In this document: piece after piece, positions 26,898 through 33,705 of the stretch
How positions within the stretch are numbered: position 1 is the stretch's first letter
How the letters are laid out: every line of letters starts with the position of its first letter
Source of the DNA: Eubacteriaceae bacterium
GTDB taxonomy: Bacteria; Bacillota; Clostridia; Eubacteriales; Eubacteriaceae
Length of the DNA stretch: 33,705 bases
Direction: 5' to 3'
NCBI GenBank assembly: GCA_017405085.1
Contig: JAFRBB010000046.1
Location: 1-33,705, forward strand
Position numbers and translations under genes: made by a program
The notes under the pieces: model-generated
Told to the model about the DNA's origin: nothing
Database searches by the model: none
What the model saw: only the letters and a program-made list of their open reading frames with translations

Positions 26898-27872
26898 TTG
26901 ATCGGTCACGCATCAAATAAGAAAAGAACGATGAGCAGAAAATTTAACCAATATATCAACAAACTAACCGCCGAGATGGTCAGGAGCTATCAACGGGATG
27001 ATGATTATCTGTCCTATAGTTCGGCGGCTTTGCCGGAGCGCAGCGAAATTATTCTCATTTTAAAAGATATTCGCGCGCTGTTTTATCCTAGGCACTATGG
27101 GAAACGGGAGCTGTTTAACTGCACGATTCAATATTATATCGGCGATTTAATGCTTCGCATTCAAGATCGGCTCACCCAGCAGATCGCTCTGGCCTTTACC
27201 CGAAAGACGCCGGAAGAGGAAGTGGATGCTGAAAATATTTACGAAAAGGCGGAGACGATCAGCGTGAGCTTTATGGGCAGACTCCCTTATGTGCGGGAGA
27301 TGATCACCATGGATGTTCAGGCGGCCTATGACGGCGATCCCGCCGCCAAGGATAAAGACCAAATCATCTTCGCTTATCCCGGTGTGTTTGCCGTGATGGT
27401 CTACCGCATCGCCCATGAGCTTGTCAACCTCGGCGTGCCGATTATTCCCAGACTCATGACCGAATACGCCCACAGCCGCACGGGCATTGACATCAATCCG
27501 GGAGCGGTCATCGGCAAGTATTTCTTTATGGATCACGGCACGGGGATTGTCATCGGAGAGACCACCGAAATCGGAAATTATGTCAAGCTCTATCAAGGGG
27601 TCACGTTGGGGGCACTGTCCACCCGGGGCGGTCAGTCGCTGCGCGGCATCAAACGCCATCCCACCATTGAGGACAATGTCACCATTTATTCCAATGTATC
27701 GGTGCTCGGCGGCGAAACGGTCATCGGTCACGATTCGGTCATCGGCGGGAACTGCTTTATCACGACGCCGGTGCCGCCGTGCTCCAAAATTTCCGTGAAA
27801 AATCCCGAACTGCAAATGGAAAACGGCACCTGCACCGAGATTGTGGAGGATTTTAAATGGGCAAAATCTTAA
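26898..27872 (+). CDS. cysE: Serine O-acetyltransferase
   Basis: It makes O-acetylserine from serine and acetyl-CoA, committing serine to cysteine synthesis. The 324-residue protein has a long helical N-terminal domain (1-~185). A left-handed beta-helix follows, with the SAT signature AHSRTGIDINPGAVIG, MDHGTGIVIGETTEIG and the LGALSTRGG active-site region. The TTG at 26898 has AAAGGAAA at good spacing; an ATG at 26931 is an alternative with a weaker site. Its last 16 bases overlap aroE. Such longer SATs are common in clostridia. Confidence 0.93.
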   Translation: MIGHASNKKRTMSRKFNQYINKLTAEMVRSYQRDDDYLSYSSAALPERSEIILILKDIRALFYPRHYGKRELFNCTIQYYIGDLMLRIQDRLTQQIALAFTRKTPEEEVDAENIYEKAETISVSFMGRLPYVREMITMDVQAAYDGDPAAKDKDQIIFAYPGVFAVMVYRIAHELVNLGVPIIPRLMTEYAHSRTGIDINPGAVIGKYFFMDHGTGIVIGETTEIGNYVKLYQGVTLGALSTRGGQSLRGIKRHPTIEDNVTIYSNVSVLGGETVIGHDSVIGGNCFITTPVPPCSKISVKNPELQMENGTCTEIVEDFKWAKS

Positions 27873-28738
27873 AAGAAAGTCGTCCCATCGACGGACAAAC
27901 CGGCCTCGTTTGTCTGCTCGGTCAACCGGTGGCCCACAGTTTGTCGCCGGCCATGCACAACACGGCTTTTGACGCCTTGGGTTTCAACTTTCGGTATTTG
28001 GCTTTTGACGTTTGTCCCGAGGATTTGGCCTCGGTCTCCGAGGGGCTTAAAAAAATGGGCGCCGTCGGCTGGAATTTGACCATGCCCCACAAAACCGAGA
28101 TGGCAAAGCTGGTTGACGAACTCTCTCCGGCGGCCAAACTGATCGGCGCGGTCAACACCGTCGTCAATGACGGTGGAAAGCTTACCGGCCACATCACCGA
28201 CGGTATCGGGGAAATGCGAAACCTTAAAGCCCATGGCGCGGATGTCAAAGGACAACGCATTGTGATGGCCGGAGCGGGAGGCGCCGCCAGAGCGGTTGCC
28301 GTGCAGGCGGCTTTGGACGGCGCGGTGTCCATCGATATCTTTAATCGCAGCGAGGACAAAGCCCGCGCGCTGGCGGAGCTCATCGGCGGCGGAACCGCCT
28401 GCGCCTCGAGGGGCTTTGCCCTGTCCGATCAAAAAGCCTTTGGCGATTCCCTTGCCGAGGCCGATATTTTCATCAACGGCACGCTCCTCGGCATGGCGCC
28501 GGACACGGACAGCTGTGTGCTTGAGGACGGCGCGATGCTGTCTGAAAAAACCGTTGTGGCCGATCTGGTCTATCATCCCGGGGAAACCAAGCTCCTTCGC
28601 ATGGCCAAAGCCCGGGGATGCGACGTTGTGCCCGGCTTCGGCATGCTGCTCTATCAGGGCGCCGCGGCTTTTGAACTGTGGACCGGTGAGAAAATGCCGG
28701 TTGAAATGGTCAAGGAAAAGGTTTTTGACGCGACATGA
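27857..28738 (+). CDS. aroE: Shikimate dehydrogenase
   Basis: It reduces 3-dehydroshikimate to shikimate with NADPH in aromatic amino acid synthesis. The 293-residue protein has the substrate serines in SLS (28-30), NLTMPHK with catalytic Lys79, Asn100, ITDGIGEM with Asp115, the dinucleotide loop GAGGAAR (139-145) and the late GFGMLLYQGAAAFELWTG block. NRSEDKA after strand two suits NADP binding. It overlaps cysE by 16 bases, so the two are translationally coupled. No other shikimate gene is nearby. No clear terminator follows. Confidence 0.95.
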   Translation: MGKILKESRPIDGQTGLVCLLGQPVAHSLSPAMHNTAFDALGFNFRYLAFDVCPEDLASVSEGLKKMGAVGWNLTMPHKTEMAKLVDELSPAAKLIGAVNTVVNDGGKLTGHITDGIGEMRNLKAHGADVKGQRIVMAGAGGAARAVAVQAALDGAVSIDIFNRSEDKARALAELIGGGTACASRGFALSDQKAFGDSLAEADIFINGTLLGMAPDTDSCVLEDGAMLSEKTVVADLVYHPGETKLLRMAKARGCDVVPGFGMLLYQGAAAFELWTGEKMPVEMVKEKVFDAT

Positions 28739-29184
28739 TCACTGCGTTCAAAAGGCTCGTCGGGATTTTGGACGCTTATTTTGATAAAACTTGAGTCAAT
28801 GATCAAAGGCTCGTTTTGTGCTTGCCTTGTTTTGAAGGCTTGAAAAACACATGGCAACCCCAAAACCGGCGGATGTTTTATCAACCGCGAATTTTAAAAA
28901 AGGTTGTCGCGCTATACCGGCGAGGATGAATGTCGGTAGCGGCCATTTTCCGCGTCACGCGGATGATGCCTTGACAATCGAGGGGTCGCAACCGGATTAA
29001 TCGTGAGTCCGAGAGCGGAAATTGTTCTGAAAGGGGTGCTTTCTTCCGGCTCCCTTAATGTACTGTTTTTAATTCTTGACTTCAATTTTTCTCTCGATTA
29101 AGATAAACTGTAGTCTTTTGTTTATTATGGGGCATTCAATCATTTATCAAAAGCAAGCGCCATATTATATTGAGGAGGTTCGTA
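28739..29184. other. 446-base gene-poor stretch before paaK
   Basis: No ORF with a convincing ribosome site was found. Several short inverted repeats occur (for example CAACC near 28881 with GGTTG near 28903), but no T-box motif, riboswitch core or terminator was recognised. A promoter for paaK lies near its right end. Confidence 0.5.
29076..29104 (+). promoter_or_regulatory. Promoter for paaK-ACT
   Basis: TTGACT (29076-29081), a 17-base spacer and TAAGAT (29099-29104) give a good housekeeping match about 80 bases before the paaK start. Confidence 0.65.
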
Positions 29185-30486
29185 TTGAAATATTGGAATA
29201 AGACATACGAATGTATGTCCAGAGAAGATTTAAAAAAATTGCAGTTAGATCGCCTGAAAAGCACGGTGGAACGGGTGTATTCGCATGTTCCTTTTTATCG
29301 CGAAAAGCTTCAGGAACTGGGGGTCGGCCCCGAAGACATCATAAGTCTTGACGATGTCCGCCGTTTGCCTTTTACCTATAAAGATGATTTGAGAGACAAT
29401 TATCCCTACGGTCTTTTGGCGGAACCTTTGTCTCAAATTGTGCGTGTTCAGGCGTCGTCCGGCACAACAGGTAAACCCGTGTGCGACGGCTATACCCGCA
29501 ACGATTTGGCCATGTGGTCGGAATGTGTCGCCCGGGGTCTGGTGATGGCCGGCGCCGATACAACCTCTGTGATTCACAATTCTTACGGTTACGGTCTGTT
29601 CACCGGGGGAACGGGGGTTCACGGCGGCGCGGAACGCATCGGTTGCTCCTGCATTCCCATGTCTTCCGGCAACACGGCTCGTCAAATCATGCTGATGCGC
29701 GACTTCAAGGCCACCCATTTGACCTGTACGCCGTCCTATGCCAGCTATCTTGGCGAAGCTTTTCGCGACGCGGGGGTCGACACGGCTGAGTTGCCGCTGA
29801 AAGCCGGTCTTTTCGGTGCCGAACCCTGGTCTGAAAACATGCGCAAAGCCATCGAAAAGAGCCTTAATATCAAAGCCTACGATATTTATGGCATGTGCGA
29901 AATCTGCGGACCGGGGGTTGCCGTGGAATGCGAGAAACAGGATGGTCTCCATTTCTGGGAAGATTTCTTCCTTTTCGAAATCATCAATCCCGAAACCGGC
30001 GAACAGCTGCCCGACGGCGAAATCGGCGAGCTGGTCATTACCACCCTCACCAAAGAAGGCATGCCGCTGCTTCGCTACCGCACCCATGACCTCACCTATA
30101 TCATTGATGAACCCTGCGAATGCGGGCGGACCCATCGCCGCATCGCGAGACTTCAGGGCCGCACCGATGACATGATGGTCATCCGCGGGGTCAATGTTTT
30201 CCCGACCCAGGTGGAAAGCGCGCTTCTCGACATCGGAAGCGTCGAACCTCAATATCAACTGATCGTTACCCGAGAAGGCAAGCTTGATGATTTGGAAATC
30301 AAAGTCGAGCTTTCCGAAGACTTCAATTTAAGCTCCATTCCGGAACTGGAAGCTTTGCAGAAACGCATGCGTGACCGCATCCATTCGGTGATCGGCATCA
30401 AGGCGAAAATCACCTTGGTGGAACCCAAGAGCCTGCCCAGAAGCGAAGGCAAAGCCAAACGCGTGCTTGACTTAAGAGAGATTTAG
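29185..30486 (+). CDS. paaK: Phenylacetate-CoA ligase family enzyme
   Basis: Members activate phenylacetate or related aryl acids to CoA thioesters with ATP. The start is TTG 29185: GAGGAGG lies about six bases upstream, while the in-frame TTG at 29170 would sit on the ribosome site itself. The 433-residue protein shows the P-loop SSGTTGKPV (91-99), YDIYGMCEICGPG (232-244), YRTHDLTY (298-305), and the GRTDDMMVIRGVNVFP hinge (325-340), with the C-terminal lysine region SEGKAKRV. In anaerobes such ligases with an adjacent ACT protein often accompany 2-oxoacid ferredoxin oxidoreductases of aromatic amino acid breakdown. Those are not in this window. The exact substrate is not fixed. Confidence 0.92.
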   Translation: MKYWNKTYECMSREDLKKLQLDRLKSTVERVYSHVPFYREKLQELGVGPEDIISLDDVRRLPFTYKDDLRDNYPYGLLAEPLSQIVRVQASSGTTGKPVCDGYTRNDLAMWSECVARGLVMAGADTTSVIHNSYGYGLFTGGTGVHGGAERIGCSCIPMSSGNTARQIMLMRDFKATHLTCTPSYASYLGEAFRDAGVDTAELPLKAGLFGAEPWSENMRKAIEKSLNIKAYDIYGMCEICGPGVAVECEKQDGLHFWEDFFLFEIINPETGEQLPDGEIGELVITTLTKEGMPLLRYRTHDLTYIIDEPCECGRTHRRIARLQGRTDDMMVIRGVNVFPTQVESALLDIGSVEPQYQLIVTREGKLDDLEIKVELSEDFNLSSIPELEALQKRMRDRIHSVIGIKAKITLVEPKSLPRSEGKAKRVLDLREI

Positions 30487-30497
30487 GAGGAAAACCC

Positions 30498-30935
30498 ATG
30501 ATTCGTCAGGTATCAGTTTTTATTCAAAATCGTCAGGGTAAATTGGAATCGGTGCTCAAAGCGCTGCGTGACGCCGATGTGAATATCCGCTCGCTGCACA
30601 TCGCGGAGACCGCCGATTACGGCATTGTCCGGTTGATTTTGCAGGACACCGAAAAGGGACTTGCGGCCTTAAAGGAAGCCGGCGTCATGGCCAACATCAA
30701 CCACGTTTTGGCCGCCGAAGTGCCGGATAAGCCCGGCGGACTCTGCCGCATTGTGGAGGCCCTCGGCAAAGAAGACATCAACATTCTTTATGCCTATTCT
30801 TTTAATCCCCAAAACACGAGCAACGCCATTATCATTCTCAAAGTCATCGATGATGACGCCGAAAAAGCCGTCTCTGTTTTGGAAGCGGAAAACGCCATTC
30901 ATCTCCTTGACCGTCAGGAACTGCTCAAAAAATAA
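30498..30935 (+). CDS. Tandem ACT-domain protein
   Basis: The 145-residue protein consists of two ACT domains: residues ~3-68 (VSVFIQNRQGKLESVLKAL start) and ~72-140 (LAAEVPDKPGGLCRIVEAL start). ACT domains bind amino acids or similar small ligands. Stand-alone tandem ACT proteins sit beside phenylacetate-CoA ligase genes in many anaerobes and are presumed to sense an aromatic amino acid. AGGAGGAAA precedes the ATG, 11 bases after paaK, so the two form one operon ending at the terminator at 30947. Confidence 0.9.
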   Translation: MIRQVSVFIQNRQGKLESVLKALRDADVNIRSLHIAETADYGIVRLILQDTEKGLAALKEAGVMANINHVLAAEVPDKPGGLCRIVEALGKEDINILYAYSFNPQNTSNAIIILKVIDDDAEKAVSVLEAENAIHLLDRQELLKK

Positions 30936-30946
30936 GCAAACCCGAG

Positions 30947-30980
30947 AGCGCGACGCGAATCCTTCGCTTCGCGCTTTTTT
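30947..30980 (+). terminator. Terminator after the ACT gene
   Basis: AGCGCGA (30947-30953) pairs with TCGCGCT (30969-30975), extended by four inner pairs across one mismatch, with loop ATCCT and six T. Confidence 0.85.
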
Positions 30981-30982
30981 CA

Positions 30983-31011
30983 TTGACTTTTTTGACTTTT
31001 TTTTATAAAAT
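30983..31011 (+). promoter_or_regulatory. Promoter for the corA leader and corA
   Basis: TTGACT (30983-30988), a 17-base spacer and TAAAAT (31006-31011) lie directly after the preceding terminator. They imply a leader of about 140 bases before corA. Confidence 0.6.
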
Positions 31012-31071
31012 ATTTTCGATTGCGGAGTTTTTGTCCGCCGGATTTAATCGTCAAAATGAAAGGAGCGAATA

Positions 31072-31128
31072 ATGGACGGTGACCCTTGTGAGAAAAAGTA
31101 TTTAATCAAACACGTTTCAAAAAGGTGA
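31072..31128 (+). CDS. 18-residue leader peptide upstream of corA
   Basis: The ATG at 31072 follows AAAGGAG at ideal spacing and opens a frame encoding MDGDPCEKKYLIKHVSKR, stopping at TGA 31126. It is too short to be an enzyme. GGTGAC occurs at its start (31078-31083) and across its stop (31124-31129). Both copies can pair with GGTCACC (31142-31148), just before the corA ribosome site (AAAGGAG, 31151-31157). That alternative pairing is what a translation-sensing leader would use. Comparable short ORFs precede magnesium transporter genes in enterobacteria (corL, mgtL), but the peptides are not recognisably related. Confidence 0.5.
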   Translation: MDGDPCEKKYLIKHVSKR

Positions 31129-31162
31129 CTGTCCGGCAGGCGGTCACCGGAAAGGAGACCGA

Positions 31163-32107
31163 ATGCTCAGTTATTACAAAACCATTGACGGCGTCATCAC
31201 GCAAATGGAGACGCCGGAAAAAAATTCGTGGATCAGTCTCATCGCGCCGACCGATGAAGAGATCGACACGGTGATGTCAATTACCGGCGTGGATGAGGAC
31301 TTTTTGCGCGCGGCCCTTGACGAAGAAGAAACATCCCGTGTGGAGGTCGATGACGAAACGGGTCATGCCCTCATTACCGTCGATGTGCCCATTGAGGCCG
31401 ATCACGAGGAAAACGACAGCGAGTTGCTGTTGTATTCCACCCTTCCCGTTGGGATTATCGAAACCCAGGATTACCTGATTACCGTTTGTCTGCAAAACAA
31501 TACCATTTTGGATGATTTCGCGGCAGGGCGGGTCAAACACGTTGTGACCAATCTGAAAAGCCGTTTTATTTTTCAATTTCTCTATGTGGTGGCCGTGCGG
31601 TTTCTCATTTACCTCAGGCGCATCAACCGCATGAGCAACCGGGTCGAGCAGCTTTTGCACCGCTCGATGAAAAACCAGGAGCTGATTCAAATGCTCGATT
31701 TGGAAAAATCCCTCGTGTATTTTTCCACGTCCCTCAAATCCAACCAGTTGGTGATCGAAAAGCTCCAGCGCGGGCGCATCATCGAAATCTTTGAGGAAGA
31801 TCAGGAGCTTATTGATGACGTGATGATCGAAATGGATCAGGCCATTGAAATGAGCAACATCTACAGCAATATTTTAAGCGGGACGATGGACGCCTTCGCT
31901 TCGCTCATCTCCAACAATCTCAACATTGTCATGAAGGTGCTGACGGCCATCACCATTTTGATGTCCATTCCGACGATGATATCAAGTTTTTACGGCATGA
32001 ATGTCACGGGGCTTCCCTTCGCGGAATTTGTTCCGGTGATCATCATTATCGTCGCGGTGACCATCGTGACGGCTGTGATTCTCTACAAAAACAATATGTT
32101 TCAGTGA
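31163..32107 (+). CDS. corA: CorA-type magnesium (divalent cation) transporter
   Basis: CorA forms a pentameric channel importing Mg2+, in some members Co2+ or Ni2+. The 314-residue protein has a large cytoplasmic domain (1-~255) with the acidic DEEETSRVEVDDE segment (53-65). A long helix is followed by the first membrane segment (~257-276), the signature YGMN (277-280), and the second membrane segment (~289-307) ending in a basic tail. Length matches the family. AAAGGAGACC precedes the ATG. A small leader ORF and an inverted repeat upstream suggest regulated expression. Cation preference cannot be decided from sequence. Confidence 0.92.
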   Translation: MLSYYKTIDGVITQMETPEKNSWISLIAPTDEEIDTVMSITGVDEDFLRAALDEEETSRVEVDDETGHALITVDVPIEADHEENDSELLLYSTLPVGIIETQDYLITVCLQNNTILDDFAAGRVKHVVTNLKSRFIFQFLYVVAVRFLIYLRRINRMSNRVEQLLHRSMKNQELIQMLDLEKSLVYFSTSLKSNQLVIEKLQRGRIIEIFEEDQELIDDVMIEMDQAIEMSNIYSNILSGTMDAFASLISNNLNIVMKVLTAITILMSIPTMISSFYGMNVTGLPFAEFVPVIIIIVAVTIVTAVILYKNNMFQ

Positions 32108-32197
32108 TGGCGACAACCAGTAGGCTTGCTGGCGCGGTATTCGGCTGTGTGCGGGAGGCGGCGCTTGATTAATGATGAATGATGAATAATTCAGGAA

Positions 32198-32234
32198 GAA
32201 ATCCGGCCGAGCCGGATTTCTATTTGGTTTTAGG
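32198..32234 (+). terminator. Terminator after corA
   Basis: A perfect 10-bp stem GAAATCCGGC (32198-32207) with GCCGGATTTC (32211-32220) has a CGA loop and is followed by TATTTGGTTTT. Confidence 0.8.
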
Positions 32235-32455
32235 GAAGGGCGTTGAAGGGCTTTTTTGCTGGCGAACGCTTTTTTTTATTTTTTGGGGAGGCGGCAGATG
32301 AATGATGAATGTGAGCGATAAGCGGACGGATTGCTTCACTAACTCAATCAAACACCACGTCTATGCTATCACGCATTTCGCGAAAGTCAGAGCGTATATC
32401 ATCTATTGCTATCGAACATGAAAGCAAACGCTTTTTTATTTTCAACAATAAGAGC

Positions 32456-32484
32456 TTGTGTTTAATTGCATGCTAAACTATAAT
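32456..32484 (+). promoter_or_regulatory. Promoter for the lipoprotein gene
   Basis: A perfect TATAAT (32479-32484) lies 17 bases after TTGTGT (32456-32461), giving a leader of about 115 bases. Confidence 0.55.
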
Positions 32485-32605
32485 ATATGCAACTCAAGAC
32501 ATGTTATCCATTCCATAGAGAAAAACAACCTGTTTCTTAAACTGAGCGAACATGGGTCTGCTTCTAAATGGCCTTCAACATCAATTTATTTCTGGAGGTG
32601 TTAGA

Positions 32606-33160
32606 ATGAAATTAAAAAGACGGTTTTTATTAGCATTCGCAGCAGCTCTTTTGATTGTGCTGGTGGGCGCCTCTGGATGCGGCGGCAGTCCATCTTCATC
32701 ATCTGATCAAAAAAAAGCAGAGGATAAAACGGATTATGCTGTAGGCGAAACGATTGCTTATGAAGGTAAAGCAGTGACTGTTGTTTCCGTAGAAAGAAAT
32801 TATCATTTCGACGACAAGTACTACACGCCTGAAAAAAATTATGATTCGGGAAACAAGTACGACAAGCCTGAAGCCGGCAAAGAATTTATCAAAGTCAACA
32901 TCAAAATGGATAACAAATCTGACGCTAACGTTTCATACAACTCAAACGAATGGGAAATCCAGGACAGCAGCGGGGATACTCAAAAAGTTGACAAACGTCT
33001 TCAATTGACTGCTGATGGTGTGTTACATAGCGGTGAATTAGCCCCGGGGGGAAGTAAAACTGCTGACTTGTATTTCCAAGCGCCAAGCGGTGATGCCGGC
33101 TTAGTGCTTCACTATCAACCTGCTTACGCTAACAAAAAAACGTACAACATTAAGCTTTAA
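32606..33160 (+). CDS. Secreted lipoprotein with DUF4352-like domain
   Basis: The start is ATG 32606, behind TCTGGAGGTG; an upstream in-frame ATG at 32552 would place extra residues before the signal peptide. The 184-residue product has a basic N-terminus, a hydrophobic core (residues ~7-20) and lipobox ASGC with Cys25 as the lipidation site. A Ser-rich linker follows, then one beta-sandwich domain (~42-184) with YAVGETIAYEGKAVTVVSVE at its start, KEFIKVNIKMDNKS in the middle and an ELAPGGSKTADLYFQAP strand. This pattern fits the DUF4352 immunoglobulin-like fold of Gram-positive surface lipoproteins. Function is unknown. Its coding sequence is richer in A and T than the flanking genes. A terminator follows. 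Confidence 0.85.
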   Translation: MKLKRRFLLAFAAALLIVLVGASGCGGSPSSSSDQKKAEDKTDYAVGETIAYEGKAVTVVSVERNYHFDDKYYTPEKNYDSGNKYDKPEAGKEFIKVNIKMDNKSDANVSYNSNEWEIQDSSGDTQKVDKRLQLTADGVLHSGELAPGGSKTADLYFQAPSGDAGLVLHYQPAYANKKTYNIKL

Positions 33161-33172
33161 TGATGTCCCTTC

Positions 33173-33200
33173 AAGAGAGCGCTGACAGCTCTCTTTTTTT
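33173..33200 (+). terminator. Terminator after the lipoprotein gene
   Basis: AAGAGAGC (33173-33180) pairs with GCTCTCTT (33188-33195) around GCTGACA, with seven T at 33194-33200. Confidence 0.9.
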
Positions 33201-33705
33201 AATGCTTTTCTAAACATATGATCCATCTTAAATCTTTATTCAAAAAAACGACAGTCATTACAACTGCCGTTTAATGAATCAATCTTCCGAACCGCTGCTT
33301 ACACGTGATCCACCGGATTGTTGCGCGCTTAAGTGAGCATCCAAATCTTTGATTTGGCTCATGCGAAGTTATCGAGCGAAGCGGGTGGACAAGCGCCCCT
33401 CGTCACGCTCCGTTAGGTTTTGACCTGCCTTTCTTGGGCAGTTTTCTCGCTTTGCTCGAAAACATCCGTTCGGAACGGCTGTTCCTCACTCAAGCGCCGC
33501 TCGTCATGCTCGCGGCTTACGCCCGACCGAAATGCCCGAAGGGCATGAGGTTGCCGCGGCTTATTCATGCGAACTTACAGTAGCTTGCAGCCAATCACGC
33601 TTCGCCCATGGCTTGCGTTCTTGGGCAAGCCTTGCATGGCACACACATCGGCTCTGTCTTCGCTTACGCTCGTCAATCACCGTGTCGTGTGCGCAATCGA
33701 GCGAA
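33201..33705. other. Hairpin-dense region without genes at the right edge
   Basis: No ORF of useful length exists on either strand. Short perfect hairpins follow one another: CCAAATC/GATTTGG (33351-33367), CTGCC/GGCAG (33425-33441), GTTTTC/GAAAAC (33441-33463), CCGTT/AACGG (33466-33478), GCCGC/GCGGC (33496-33516) and ATGCCC/GGGCAT (33532-33546). On the minus strand the word GAGCG with small variations recurs many times. It may be a structured RNA, an extragenic repeat family or a decayed element. The window ends inside it. Confidence 0.5.

Larger units (their letters stand above)
32108..32605 (+). other. 498-base gap between corA and the lipoprotein gene
   Basis: It holds the corA terminator near 32198, a weaker stem (GCGTT 32240-32244 with AACGC 32265-32269, then eight T), and a promoter near 32479. 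It also has two copies of the 13-base word ATGAATGATGAAT (near 32175 and 32299). No gene with a good ribosome site was seen. Confidence 0.6.

Noticed and set aside
28739-29075. Possible T-box or riboswitch before paaK
   Set aside because: No T-box antiterminator word, no recognised aptamer core and no terminator were found. In addition, the promoter lies downstream of this stretch.
29245-30258. Long minus-strand frame opposite paaK
   Set aside because: It overlaps a gene with strong adenylate-forming motifs and lacks any initiation signal.
32171-32311. ATGAATGATGAAT repeats as a CRISPR or satellite
   Set aside because: There are only two copies, they are very short and of low complexity, and there are no regular spacers.

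Overview
The window looks like a chromosomal segment of a low-to-mid GC Gram-positive bacterium of the Bacillota, most likely a clostridial anaerobe. Evidence: a LytR-CpsA-Psr wall-polymer ligase, long-form HPF, a SEC-C-tailed SecA, a clostridial-type serine acetyltransferase, an anaerobe-type phenylacetate-CoA ligase paired with a tandem-ACT protein, sigma-A-like promoters, strong AGGAGG-type ribosome binding sites and frequent TTG starts. No rRNA, tRNA, CRISPR array, transposase or phage gene was seen. Genus cannot be fixed from the sequence alone.

Positions 1-18129 form a cell-surface polysaccharide locus. A 3'-terminal gene fragment and its terminator come first, then a minus-strand LCP wall ligase that diverges from a four-gene dTDP-L-rhamnose operon (rfbD-rfbA-rfbC-rfbB). 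A Wzm/Wzt-type ABC exporter follows. Its ATPase carries a C-terminal extension and is packed against a 745-residue protein with a methyltransferase domain, a kinase-like domain and a coiled coil. That is the domain order of the enterobacterial chain terminator/ruler WbdD. Next come a tandem-domain family 2 glycosyltransferase, two closely related 727-residue polytopic membrane proteins with GT-C character, and a GtrB-like polyprenyl-phosphate glycosyltransferase. The inferred pathway is: make dTDP-rhamnose, polymerise a rhamnose-containing chain in the cytoplasm, cap it, export it, decorate it outside using lipid-linked sugar, and attach it to peptidoglycan. A capped, length-controlled version of this pathway in a Gram-positive is the most interesting hypothesis here. 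Between the two membrane paralogues lies a decayed copy of the 3' end of the glycosyltransferase gene, which records how the duplication arose.

Positions 18130-25869 are housekeeping: hpf with a hairpin-rich leader, a DUF5317-like membrane protein with a long charged tail, secA, prfB (without the usual programmed frameshift but with a structured leader) and proB. Positions 25870-30980 hold an iron-sulfur flavoprotein-like reductase, overlapping cysE and aroE, a gene-poor stretch, and a paaK/ACT pair. Positions 30981-33200 hold a corA-type transporter preceded by a small leader ORF with alternative stems, then a DUF4352-like lipoprotein. The last 500 bases have no gene on either strand but are dense in short hairpins.

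Several starts were set by ribosome binding sites rather than by the longest frame: rfbB (TTG 4055), wzm (ATG 5313), paaK (TTG 29185) and the lipoprotein (ATG 32606).
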